From assembly GCF_014257025.1 (NCBI RefSeq), contig NZ_JACMSF010000019.1, positions 62,001 to 126,000 of the forward strand: a DNA stretch of 64,000 nt. Direction: 5' to 3'. The position numbers and the translations under genes are program-made. The stretch is from Streptomyces cupreus. GTDB taxonomy: Bacteria > Actinomycetota > Actinomycetes > Streptomycetales > Streptomycetaceae. Positions 1 to 8,088 of the stretch are shown piece after piece. The notes under the pieces are model-generated. The model made no database searches, was not told the DNA's origin, and worked only from the letters and a program-made list of their open reading frames with translations. Numbering within the stretch: the stretch's first letter is position 1; each line of letters opens with the position of its first letter.

Positions 1-1
1 C

Positions 2-610
2 GGGGAGCTCGTGGAGGCCCTCGCGCGGGATCTCGCCCCCTGCCTCGACGAGGGCCCCTGGGCGGCGTACGGCCACAGCATGGGCGCCCTGGTGGCCACC
101 GCCCTGGCCACGGCCCGGCTGCGCGAGGGAGGCCGCGGCCCCGAGGCACTGTTCCTCGGCGCGTACGCGGCCCCGCATCTGACCCCCACGCTGCCGGCGC
201 CCGACCGGTACGAGGACCGCGAACTGGCCCGTCTGCTGGTTGACTTCGGCGGCCTCGACCCGCAGTTCCTGGAGCGGGAGGACTGGCTGCGGGTGCTGTT
301 GCCCATCGTCCGGGACGACCTGCGCATCTGCGCGAGCCACGCCCGGGCGGGGCTGCCGGACCCGGACGACGAACGGGCCCGGCTGCCCCTGGTCGTCGAG
401 GCCTTCGCAGGCATCGACGACCCGCTGGTCGACCCGGCGACGGTGCAGGCCTGGGAGCGGTACACACGCGACTTCCGGATGGCCCTCGTCCCCGGCGGCC
501 ACTTCTTCCCGCGCGCGGAGCCCGGCCCGTTCTTCGCCCGGCTCAACCGCTCCCTGGCCCGGCTGCTCGGGGAGCCGGCACCGGCCGGACCACCCGCGGC
601 ACCCGGCTGA
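2..610 (+). CDS. Type II thioesterase (alpha/beta hydrolase), 5' truncated by window edge
   Basis: The reading frame is open from the left edge, so the natural start lies outside the window. About 200 residues are visible against about 250 for the family, so roughly 50-70 N-terminal residues are missing. The nucleophile elbow GHSMGAL is present, and the later DDPLVD and GGHFFP segments supply the acidic and histidine members of the triad. Family members are stand-alone editing thioesterases that remove wrongly primed acyl groups from NRPS or PKS carrier proteins. No synthase gene is visible to the right, so this gene probably marks the edge of a biosynthetic cluster to the left. Its last 68 bases overlap the convergent hydrolase gene at 543-1427. 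The family call is firm; the pathway is unknown. Confidence 0.85.
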   Translation, partial: GELVEALARDLAPCLDEGPWAAYGHSMGALVATALATARLREGGRGPEALFLGAYAAPHLTPTLPAPDRYEDRELARLLVDFGGLDPQFLEREDWLRVLLPIVRDDLRICASHARAGLPDPDDERARLPLVVEAFAGIDDPLVDPATVQAWERYTRDFRMALVPGGHFFPRAEPGPFFARLNRSLARLLGEPAPAGPPAAPG

Positions 611-1427
611 TCCGCCGCGCGCTGTCGTCAGCGTTCTTCTCGTACAGCGCGCGCTGCTCCTGTATGCCCGGCATGACCCACAGCGGCCGGGCCGAGGAGT
701 CGGCGAAGCCGAGCCCCGGGCTGTCGGGCCGAACTCCGGTCAGGGTGAGGGCGAAGGGTGCCAGATAGTCGATGCCGCCGTCCGGGGCGAGCCGGAACGG
801 GCGGTCGTGGCCCGGGTAGATCACGTCGGACACGTCCAGGATCCGCCCGATGCTGCGCTCGGCCTGGTCGGCGTCCCAGAAGACCAGGGGGTTGCGCCCG
901 GTTTTGGCGACGTACGCGAAGTGCAGGGCGTCGCCGGTGATCGTGGCGCGCCCCGCCTCGGTGTCCACCACCAGGCCGATGCTGCCCGGCGAGTGGCCGG
1001 GCAGACCGATGACGTCGACGCCGGGGATGATCTCCTCGCCGTCCATGACCTCGCGGACAGGGAGCTGCTCCAGCAGCAGCCCCGTCCAGGCGGGCGTGGC
1101 CCAGTCGTTGGCGTGCGGGGTGTGCGCGTACCGGCGCTCGTCGGGGTGGAGGACCAGGGTCGCCCGGGGGAACAGGTCGATGTTCTGCACATGGTCCCAG
1201 TGGGCGTGGGTGAGGACGACGGTGTCGATGTCGTCGGCGGACAGGCCGTGGTCGGCGAGCGCGGTCCACAGGAAGGGACGGCGGCCGACGTGGGCGGCGT
1301 CGACGAGGATGTTCCGGGGCCGTCCGGCGGCATCGGGGCCGCGCACCAGGAACACTCCGCAGAAGGCGGGATAGCCCTGATCGGTGTCGAGGCCGAAGCC
1401 GGGCAGGAGGATGTCGATGGTCGGCAT
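543..1427 (-). CDS. Metallo-beta-lactamase-fold hydrolase (AHL-lactonase-like)
   Basis: The protein has 294 residues with the MBL signature HAHWDH (HxHxDH), a bridging Asp in TGDALHF and a final metal-ligand His in YPGHD, so a dinuclear zinc site appears complete. The closest family I recognise is the N-acyl-homoserine-lactonase-like group, which opens lactones or cleaves esters. I start it at 1427 because an AAGGGAG ribosome site lies five bases upstream; a longer frame to 1466 lacks one. It is the last gene of the TetR-controlled operon, 35 bases after the CoA ligase. Its C-terminal 68 bases overlap the convergent thioesterase gene. Inferred role: opening a lactone or ester intermediate of the pathway. 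The substrate is not evident. Confidence 0.85.
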   Translation of the reverse strand: MPTIDILLPGFGLDTDQGYPAFCGVFLVRGPDAAGRPRNILVDAAHVGRRPFLWTALADHGLSADDIDTVVLTHAHWDHVQNIDLFPRATLVLHPDERRYAHTPHANDWATPAWTGLLLEQLPVREVMDGEEIIPGVDVIGLPGHSPGSIGLVVDTEAGRATITGDALHFAYVAKTGRNPLVFWDADQAERSIGRILDVSDVIYPGHDRPFRLAPDGGIDYLAPFALTLTGVRPDSPGLGFADSSARPLWVMPGIQEQRALYEKNADDSARRISRVPRVVRPVPAPRAAGPGSG

Positions 1428-1462
1428 GGAACTCCCTTGCTCCATGGGCGGGTTGCCCGTCG

Positions 1463-3394
1463 TCACTGGTCCGGGGTGTGCTGTACGGCCGTGCGGAGGG
1501 CGTCGAGGCTCTCGGGGTTGACGAGTGTGGACAGGTCGCCGGGCTCCCCGCCGGTGACCACGTCACGGATGAGGCGCCGCATCACCTTGCCGTTGCGGGT
1601 CCTGGGCAGCTGGGGCACGGCGATCACCCGGCTGGGCCGGAACGCGGAGCCGAGCGCGTCGGCGACCCGTGCGCGGATCCGCTCGCGCTCCGGTACGCCG
1701 AGCGGCCCGTCGGCCGCCGGGACCGCGAAGCACCACAGGGCCTCGCCCTTGACGGGGTGCGGGATGCCGACCGCGGCCGCCTCGCCGACGGCCGGGTCGC
1801 CGAGGACCGCCTCCTCCACCTCGGTGGGGCCGAGGCGTTTGCCGGCCACCTTGATGACGTCGTCGAGCCGGCCGTGGACGAACCACTCCTCGCCGATGCG
1901 GGAGACGAGGTCCCCGTGCGACCAACGGTCCGGCCTCCGGCCGAAGTAGGCCTGGGCGAACCGTGCGCGTGACCGCCACAGCCCCAGGGTCATGCCTGGC
2001 CACGACTGCCGCACCACCAGCTCGCCGACCTGGCCTTCGGGCACCTCGGCGCCCGAGGCGTCCTCGACGGCCGCGTCGATGCCCAGGCACGGGCCCGCGA
2101 AGCCGCAGGGCGACTGGGGCAGGGTGGGCGCGGAGGCGAGCAGGGAGCCGCCGACCTCGGTGCCACCGCAGATGTTGATCACCGGGCAGCGTTTGCCGCC
2201 GAACTCGGCGAAGTACCAGTGCCACGCCTCCTCGGTCCACGGTTCCCCGGTGGAGCCGAGGATCCGCAGCCGGGCGGGGGCCTCCGGGTGGCGCCGGTCA
2301 CGTCCCATCAGCGCGCGGGACAGGCTGGGCGAGCTGCCGAACACGGTGACCTCGTGCTCGTCGAGCAGCCGCCATAGGCGGGCGGAGTCCGGATGGTCGA
2401 TCGCGCCCTCGTACGTCAGGACGCAGGCACCGGCGAGGGTGGCGCCGACGGCGACGAGCGGGAACATGATCCAGCCGGGGTCCGTCACCCAGCACACGAC
2501 GTCGTCCGGCCGCAGATCGAGGTTGTACCGGGTCTCACTGCCCACTTGCGCCGGGAAGCCGCCGTGGGTGTGGACGGCGCCCTTCGGCCGGCCGGTGGTG
2601 CCGGAGGTGTGCAGCAGGAGGAAGGGGGTGTCGGCGGCGAGCGAGACGGTTCCGGCGGGCTCGGCGGCGGCCAGATCCTGCCAGGTCGTGTGGGCCGGTC
2701 CGGTGCTCGTCCTGTCCGGCAGGACCACGAGATGGCGTACGCACGACACGTTCTCCAGCGCCCTGCGGGCGGCGCTCTCCATGTCGTGGCGGCGTCCGTG
2801 CCGCACGGAGGCCGTCGCGGTCACCAGGACCCGGGGCTCGGCGTCGGCGAGCCGGACCGCGATCGCCTCGGCTCCGAAACCGGAGAACAGCGGTACCAGC
2901 ACGGCGCCGATGCGCGCGCAGGCGAAGAGCAGCACGAAGGCCTCGGGCCCCGGGGGCAGATACGCGGCCACCCGGTCCCCGACCGTGACCCCGAGCTCGC
3001 GCAGCCCGCCCGCCACCCGGGCGCTGTCGGTGGCCACTTCGCCGTAGGTGAGCACTCCGCGCGCCCCGTCCTCCCGCTCCCAGCGCAGCGCGGGCGCGTC
3101 ACCGCGCCCCTGCCGTACCTGGCGGTCCAGGCAGGAGCCCACGAGGTTGGTGCGCCCGCCCGGGAACCACCGGGTGAACGCGATGCCACCGCTGTCGTCG
3201 CGGACGCGCCGCGGGGGCACCTGCCAGACGATGCCGATGTCCCGCACGGCCCGCTCCCAGAACCACTCGGGGTCGGCGACGGACCTGGCGTGCAGGGCAC
3301 GGTAGCCGCCGTCGACGCCGTGCTCGCGGCAGAAGGCGGCGATGTTGCTGTGCTCGGTGTGCTCGCGTGACGGATACCAGGCGTATGCGTTCAT
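1463..3394 (-). CDS. Acetoacetyl-CoA-synthetase-like acyl-CoA ligase (AMP-forming)
   Basis: The protein has 643 residues and belongs to the ANL adenylating superfamily. The P-loop-like motif LLLHTSGTTGRPKG is followed by a CWVTDPGWIMFP stretch typical of acetyl- and acetoacetyl-CoA synthetases. Later come the GGTE and SHGDLV motifs, the hinge RLDDVIKVAGKRLG and the C-terminal catalytic Lys in RTRNGKVMRR. Length and N-terminal domain (MNAYAWYPS) fit acetoacetyl-CoA synthetases, which activate a beta-keto acid with ATP and CoA. The start at 3394 is fixed by an ATGA overlap with the thiolase stop. With the thiolase next door it could turn a free beta-keto acid into acyl-CoA plus acetyl-CoA. The true acid substrate is inferred only. 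Confidence 0.88.
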   Translation of the reverse strand: MNAYAWYPSREHTEHSNIAAFCREHGVDGGYRALHARSVADPEWFWERAVRDIGIVWQVPPRRVRDDSGGIAFTRWFPGGRTNLVGSCLDRQVRQGRGDAPALRWEREDGARGVLTYGEVATDSARVAGGLRELGVTVGDRVAAYLPPGPEAFVLLFACARIGAVLVPLFSGFGAEAIAVRLADAEPRVLVTATASVRHGRRHDMESAARRALENVSCVRHLVVLPDRTSTGPAHTTWQDLAAAEPAGTVSLAADTPFLLLHTSGTTGRPKGAVHTHGGFPAQVGSETRYNLDLRPDDVVCWVTDPGWIMFPLVAVGATLAGACVLTYEGAIDHPDSARLWRLLDEHEVTVFGSSPSLSRALMGRDRRHPEAPARLRILGSTGEPWTEEAWHWYFAEFGGKRCPVINICGGTEVGGSLLASAPTLPQSPCGFAGPCLGIDAAVEDASGAEVPEGQVGELVVRQSWPGMTLGLWRSRARFAQAYFGRRPDRWSHGDLVSRIGEEWFVHGRLDDVIKVAGKRLGPTEVEEAVLGDPAVGEAAAVGIPHPVKGEALWCFAVPAADGPLGVPERERIRARVADALGSAFRPSRVIAVPQLPRTRNGKVMRRLIRDVVTGGEPGDLSTLVNPESLDALRTAVQHTPDQ

Positions 3395-4566
3395 CGGACC
3401 GCGCTCGGGTTCTCGATGAGTGCGGCGATGCCCTGGCCGCCGCCGATGCACATGGCGATCACGGCGAACCGGCCGCCGGTGCGGCGCAGTTCGTGCGCCG
3501 CCTTGAGCAGCAGCACCGCCCCGGTGGCGCCGATGGGATGGCCGAGAGCGATCGCGCCGCCGTTCGGGTTGACCCGGTCGGGGTCGAGTTTGAGGCCGTC
3601 CATGACGGCGAGGACCTGGGCCGCGAACGCCTCGTTGAGCTCGATCACGTCGATGTCGTCGAGGGTGAGGTCGCCGCGGTGCAGCAGGGCCCGGATGGCG
3701 TCGGTGGGGGCGACGCCCATGATCTCCGGTTCGAGGGCCGTGACCGCCACGTCGCGCAGTCGGCACAGCGGTGTGGTGCCGGGGTCGAGGTCAGCGCTGC
3801 GCATCAGCAGGACGGCCGCGGCACCGTCGTTGATGCCGGCGGAGTTCCCGGCGGTGATCGTGCCGTGCTGGGCGAACACGGGAGGCAGGGCGGCCAGCTT
3901 CGCCACCGTGGTGCCGGGCCGGGGATGTTCGTCACGCTCGACGGTGCCGTCCGGGGTGTCGAGGGGGATGATCTGGTCCTGGAACCTCCCCTCCCGGACG
4001 GCGACGGCGGCCCGGCGCTGGCTCTCGGCGGCCCACCGGTCCTGCCGCTCCCGCGAGATGCCGTACCGGTCCGCCACCACTTCGCCCGTCATGCCCATCG
4101 GGTAGTGCCCGAAAGGGTCGGTGAGCAGGGAGAGGGTGCCGTCGACGGTGGTCGCTCCGGGCACTTCGTCGGCGGCGCGCTCGCTGTAGTCCAGCATCGG
4201 CTGACGGGTCATCGACTCGTTGCCGCCGGCCACGATGAGGTCCGCGATGCCGAGGGTGAGGCTCTGCGCGGCCGACCAGACCGCCTGAAGACCCGATCCG
4301 CACAGTCTGTTGACGTTGTACGCGGTGGTCCCCACGGGCAGTCCGGCGGCCAGGGCCGCCCGCCGGGCGTTGAAGGCGTCGGGACCGACCTGGCCGACGC
4401 AGCCGAGGACGACCTCGTCCACGGCGTCGGGTTCCGTCCCGCCGCGGGCGACCGTCGCCTGGATCACGAGGGCGCCAAGACGGTGGGCGGGGATGGAGCT
4501 CAGCGCGCCCTTGTACCGGCCGATCGGGGTGCGGGCCCCTTGGACGACGGCGATGTCTACGGGCAT
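3391..4566 (-). CDS. Thiolase (acetyl-CoA C-acyltransferase)
   Basis: The protein has 391 residues, full length for the family. The nucleophile Cys lies in NVNRLCGSGLQAV, GGNESMT and AGNSAGINDGAAA follow, the catalytic His is in GGAIALGHPIGATG, and the second Cys is in CIGGGQG. It cleaves 3-ketoacyl-CoA with CoA, or runs the reverse condensation. GAAGGAG sits upstream of the ATG at 4566. It overlaps the ligase start by four bases and follows the MFS gene by six, so it is translationally part of this operon. No hydratase or hydroxyacyl-CoA dehydrogenase accompanies it, so the beta-keto group is probably made by another route, see findings. Confidence 0.95.
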   Translation of the reverse strand: MPVDIAVVQGARTPIGRYKGALSSIPAHRLGALVIQATVARGGTEPDAVDEVVLGCVGQVGPDAFNARRAALAAGLPVGTTAYNVNRLCGSGLQAVWSAAQSLTLGIADLIVAGGNESMTRQPMLDYSERAADEVPGATTVDGTLSLLTDPFGHYPMGMTGEVVADRYGISRERQDRWAAESQRRAAVAVREGRFQDQIIPLDTPDGTVERDEHPRPGTTVAKLAALPPVFAQHGTITAGNSAGINDGAAAVLLMRSADLDPGTTPLCRLRDVAVTALEPEIMGVAPTDAIRALLHRGDLTLDDIDVIELNEAFAAQVLAVMDGLKLDPDRVNPNGGAIALGHPIGATGAVLLLKAAHELRRTGGRFAVIAMCIGGGQGIAALIENPSAVR

Positions 4567-4572
4567 CTGGGG

Positions 4573-5919
4573 TTACTCCTTCGCTGAGGGCTCTGAGTTC
4601 GCGGCGGGCGCGGTCGGCTGCGGGGCGGTGTGCGCGAGCAGGGTCCGGGCGTCACGGTCGGGCCGGATCAGGAGCACAGAGAGCACGGCCCCGGCGATCA
4701 GCAGCCAGGCGGTCAGGTCGAAGGCCCGGCCGTAGCCGGTGGCCTCGTTCGACGCCGCGTCGATGATCCGCCCGGTGACATAGGGGGCGACCAGGCTGGA
4801 GAGGGCGGCGAGGGCGTACGACAGCCCGAGGGCGGCGCTGCGCCGGCCGGGCGGGCAGATGTCCGCGATGGCCGCGTTGGTCAGCGGGGTCTGGCCGTTG
4901 CCCGCGGAGAACGCCACCACCAGCAGCGGCAGCAGGGCGCTGGACGGGGCCCGGGTCATCAGGAGCAGACACACCCCGGCGAGCAGCGGCAGCAGCGCGC
5001 CCAGCAGTCCCTGGGCGAGCCGTGCGGACACCCCTCGCCGAAGGAGCCGGTGCGCGAGGGCCCCGGCGGAGAGCACCAGCGCGGCCATCGACAGTGCGGG
5101 CAGGCCGACGATCCCGCTGATCTCCGCGTCGCTGAACCCCGCCTGCTCCTCCAGGTAGAGCGGCACCCAGGCGAACCCGAGGGCGAGCGTCCACATGACC
5201 GCGAAGGTGGAGAGCGTGGCCCCCAGCCAGGTACCGGTGGTGACGATGCGCCAGAAAGGCACCGTGTCGTACCCCGCTTCTGACGGTTCGTCCGCGGGGC
5301 CCAGCCGGGCGGTGTACGGCCCACCGCCGCCGAGCCGCAGCCAGAGTGCGGTCCAGATCAGGCCCGCGGCTCCGAGCAGACCGAACGCGGCCCGCCAGCC
5401 GAGGGTCTCGCTGACCAGGATGACCAGCGGGGCGGCCAGGACGGTACCGCCCGCGCCGCCCGCGACCACGACGGCCGACGGCAGCGCGCGCCGTTTCTCC
5501 GGGTACCAGGTGAAGGCGGTGTAGTTGGCCAGCGGATAGCCCGGCCCCTCACCCGCGCCCAGCATCACCCGGGTCGCGACGAGCGCGCCGAATCCAGCGG
5601 CGGGGAGGAGGATCGGCAGTTGCGCCGCAGCCCAGACCAGGGCGAGCACGGCGAGCAGGGGCCGGGGGCGGATGCGGTCGCCCAGAAAGCCGACCGAGAC
5701 GGCGGAGAGGCTGAACAGCAGATAGAAGCTGCTGGCGATGGTCCCGAACTCGGTGGCCGTCAGCCCGAGTTCGTCCTTGATGGGGCCGGCGGTCAGACCG
5801 AGTACGGCCTTGTCGGCGGCGTTGATCACGATGAACAGCGCCAGCACGGCCAGGACGGTGCGGGCCCGGCGCCGGGTACCGTCCGCCTCGGCCGGCTGGG
5901 TTTCGGCCTCCAGGGTCAT
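4573..5919 (-). CDS. MFS transporter (ACS-like)
   Basis: The protein has 448 residues with about twelve hydrophobic segments. The first helix (LAVLALFIVINAADKAVLG) and the loop GFLGDRIRPRPLL, resembling the MFS loop 2-3 motif, suggest the anion:cation symporter type that imports organic acids. The ATG at 5919 overlaps the hydrolase stop in an ATGA, which fixes the start; a longer frame to 6300 lies inside the hydrolase gene and is not credible. As the second gene of the operon it probably imports the substrate that the neighbouring enzymes break down. Direction and substrate are inferred from context. Confidence 0.88.
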   Translation of the reverse strand: MTLEAETQPAEADGTRRRARTVLAVLALFIVINAADKAVLGLTAGPIKDELGLTATEFGTIASSFYLLFSLSAVSVGFLGDRIRPRPLLAVLALVWAAAQLPILLPAAGFGALVATRVMLGAGEGPGYPLANYTAFTWYPEKRRALPSAVVVAGGAGGTVLAAPLVILVSETLGWRAAFGLLGAAGLIWTALWLRLGGGGPYTARLGPADEPSEAGYDTVPFWRIVTTGTWLGATLSTFAVMWTLALGFAWVPLYLEEQAGFSDAEISGIVGLPALSMAALVLSAGALAHRLLRRGVSARLAQGLLGALLPLLAGVCLLLMTRAPSSALLPLLVVAFSAGNGQTPLTNAAIADICPPGRRSAALGLSYALAALSSLVAPYVTGRIIDAASNEATGYGRAFDLTAWLLIAGAVLSVLLIRPDRDARTLLAHTAPQPTAPAANSEPSAKE

Positions 5920-7118
5920 GCGCGGCCCAGCCGTTCGTCGAGCCAGTCGAACACCCGCTGCTGAAAACGGAGCGCCGCGCCTTCCTGGCAGTGTTCGCCG
6001 GCCCCTTCGGCGGCGGTGAACGTGAACAGATCCTTCTCGCAGCGCAGGGCGTCGTGCACCCGCTGGGCCTCGCCGCAGCAGATCACGTCGTTCTCCGCGT
6101 CGAGGACGAGCGTGGCGCAGGCGATGTGCTCGGCCACGTTGTCGAGGTTGTACGGCGCGCAGGCGCGCAGCGCCTCCGCCGGTGTCTTGGCGCCGAAGGC
6201 CCACATGCCGTGCCGCAGGAACCAGCGCACCCGCGTGCTCTGGGCCATGCTGACGGCGAGCGCGGGACCGGCCACGTCGTCCCGGCCGTCGGTCACCCAC
6301 TCGCCGAGGAAGGGCGGAATGGCCCTCAGCGGGAGTTCGTAGAAGTCGTAGATGCCGTTGTGCAGGACGCAGGCGGCGATCCGGTCCTCGAAGGCGGCGG
6401 CCCGGGCGGCCAGCAGTCCGCCGAAGCTGGTGCCGAACAGGACCAGCTTCTCAGGGTCCACATCCGGCCGGGACAGGGCGTGGTCCACCACGGGGGCGAC
6501 CACGTGTTCCCAGTCCGGCCGGAAGACCAGTCCCTGCTCCCGCCGGACGGACTGCTGGCCTGGTCCTTCGAAGGCGAGCACGTGGTAGCCGCGGCGCAGC
6601 GCCCCACCGCCCACCATGAAGTGGAGCTCTTCCAGGGTCGAGTCGTAGCCGCCGTGGTGGATGACGGTGGGCCTGGGGCTGCCGGTGCCGTCGGCGAGGA
6701 ACAGGTACGCGGGCAGGGTGGTGTCCTCGTACGGGATCTCCAGCGGCAGCACCGGCGTCTCGAACAACTCGGCCGCCCGGGCGAACGTCTGCCGTGAGTT
6801 GCCGGCGAGGCGATACGACTCGGCGTCGGCCTCCCGGTCCTCGACGCGGAAGAAGTCCGCGGTCCGGTAGTAGTTCGAGGCCCGCAGGTAGGCCTCGCGG
6901 GCGCTGACCCGGTGGCCCGCGTCGAGCGCCTCGTCGGCGATGCGGTTGAGGCGTTCGGCGACAGCGGTCCACGCGCGGCTCCAGGCTTCTTCGTCGCCGT
7001 CCGGGATCTGTTGGCAGGCGGCCAGGACTTCGCCGAGATCCGCGCCCCCGTGGGCGGCGTGCCCGGCCGTGCGCAGTGCCTGGAAGGAGAACGCCGGATC
7101 GTCGAAGAGGAACCTCAT
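5916..7118 (-). CDS. Alpha/beta hydrolase of the FrsA / 2,6-dihydroxypseudooxynicotine hydrolase type
   Basis: The protein has 400 residues. A helical N-terminal part (residues 1-115, with an AREAYLRASNYYRTADFF segment typical of the group) precedes the alpha/beta core. The nucleophile elbow is GTSFGG, the acid is in LDAENDVICCGEA, and the His is in EGAGEHCQEGA, a conserved ending of this subfamily. Characterised relatives cleave carbon-carbon bonds of beta-diketone-like substrates or act as esterases. The start at 7118 has an AAAGGGGG ribosome site; the longer frame to 7199 would cross the operators. It is the first gene of the TetR-controlled operon and so likely does the first intracellular step. 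Confidence 0.85.
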   Translation of the reverse strand: MRFLFDDPAFSFQALRTAGHAAHGGADLGEVLAACQQIPDGDEEAWSRAWTAVAERLNRIADEALDAGHRVSAREAYLRASNYYRTADFFRVEDREADAESYRLAGNSRQTFARAAELFETPVLPLEIPYEDTTLPAYLFLADGTGSPRPTVIHHGGYDSTLEELHFMVGGGALRRGYHVLAFEGPGQQSVRREQGLVFRPDWEHVVAPVVDHALSRPDVDPEKLVLFGTSFGGLLAARAAAFEDRIAACVLHNGIYDFYELPLRAIPPFLGEWVTDGRDDVAGPALAVSMAQSTRVRWFLRHGMWAFGAKTPAEALRACAPYNLDNVAEHIACATLVLDAENDVICCGEAQRVHDALRCEKDLFTFTAAEGAGEHCQEGAALRFQQRVFDWLDERLGRA

Positions 7119-7141
7119 CGGGCCCCCTTTCCTCCTACGGA

Positions 7142-7161
7142 ACGGAACAGGGCCGTTCCGT
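7142..7161. promoter_or_regulatory. TetR operator 1
   Basis: Inverted repeat ACGGAAC-N6-GTTCCGT, seven-base perfect arms. It lies between the hydrolase start (7118) and the TetR start (7228), 24 bases upstream of the operon's first codon. The same arm pair recurs at 7189-7208. TetR-family proteins usually bind such dyads near their own gene, so repression of the hydrolase operon is the simple reading. Confidence 0.75.
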
Positions 7162-7186
7162 CTGGGCGGGACCGTACTCCTGGCCC

Positions 7187-7210
7187 GGACGGAACGCAAC
7201 CGTTCCGTCC
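7187..7210. promoter_or_regulatory. TetR operator 2
   Basis: Perfect inverted repeat with ten-base arms GGACGGAACG and CGTTCCGTCC around a four-base centre. Its core (7189-7208) is identical to operator 1 in arms and in six-base spacing. Its centre is 47 bases from that of operator 1 and it sits 17 bases before the TetR start codon, consistent with autoregulation. Confidence 0.8.
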
Positions 7211-7227
7211 GGTGTTAGTCTCCTGCA

Positions 7228-7845
7228 GTGGAGTCGACCAGCCGGAGCGCACTCGACCGCGGGCCCACGGGCTCGGCGGTGCTGCGGGAATCCGTGACCG
7301 AGACGATCAGACGCGCGGTGTTCGAGGAGCTGGCCGAGACCGGGTACGCCCGGATGTCGATGGAGGCCGTCACCCGCCGGGCCCGCGTCGGCAAGGCGGC
7401 CCTCTACCGCCGCTGGCCCGCCAAGGAGGCCATGGTGGTGGAGCTGGTCTCCGAGGCCGCCGCCGAACACCTTCCCGAGACGGCCGGCTCCGGTTCGCTG
7501 CACGACGACGTCGAACGCTTCGTCCGGAACACCATGGCCGACCTCCACCATCCGCTCGTCGGCCGGATCATCCCCGATCTGGTGGCTGAGTCGGCGCGCA
7601 ATCCGTCCCTGCGCGACGCGCTCCACGAGGCGGTCCTCGCCCCCCGGCGCGCGGCGGTGGCGACACTGGTGCGCCAGGCGGTGGACCGCGGCGAACTGCC
7701 CCCCGACATCGACATGGGCCTGGCCGTCGACCTCTTCGGCGCCCCGCTGTACTTCAGGATGCTCGCGGTGGGCGGCCCCACCGACGACACCTACGTCACC
7801 CGCCTCACCCACGCCGTCCTGGCGGCCCTCGCCGCCAGCCGCTGA
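7228..7845 (+). CDS. TetR/AcrR family repressor of the adjacent catabolic operon
   Basis: The protein has 205 residues. The N-terminal helix-turn-helix (about residues 20-65) contains the TetR signature GYARMSMEAVTRRARVGKAA and LYRRWPAKEAMV. The remaining C-terminal part is helical and ligand-binding, like the TetR_C_11 group. It starts with GTG at 7228; no clear ribosome site precedes it and the message may be nearly leaderless. It diverges from the hydrolase-MFS-thiolase-ligase-hydrolase operon with two matching dyads in between, so it is very probably the local repressor, relieved by the pathway substrate or a CoA ester. Confidence 0.9.
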   Translation: MESTSRSALDRGPTGSAVLRESVTETIRRAVFEELAETGYARMSMEAVTRRARVGKAALYRRWPAKEAMVVELVSEAAAEHLPETAGSGSLHDDVERFVRNTMADLHHPLVGRIIPDLVAESARNPSLRDALHEAVLAPRRAAVATLVRQAVDRGELPPDIDMGLAVDLFGAPLYFRMLAVGGPTDDTYVTRLTHAVLAALAASR

Positions 7846-8088
7846 CCGGCGCGGTACGGGGCACCGGGGCACGGCCGCGCCGGACGCGGGAAACTGATGG
7901 CGGCGAGGGCCTGCCTGCCGCCGACCCGTTGCCCGACTTGGGGGATACACACGGCATCCACAACGACTGCGAACACGAGCGCACGCAGCGCCGCTCCAGG
8001 TACCCGTTCAATGAGTCCGGCGGCGCCCGCCCGCCTATCCTTGGTGAGGGGCCGGACCTGCTCGCAGCGCGCGAGAAGGGAGCCGCGA

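Noticed and set aside
240..1949. A 569-residue plus-strand frame across the thioesterase end and the MBL and ligase genes
   Set aside because: It covers parts of three well-supported genes in other frames and has no recognisable domain.
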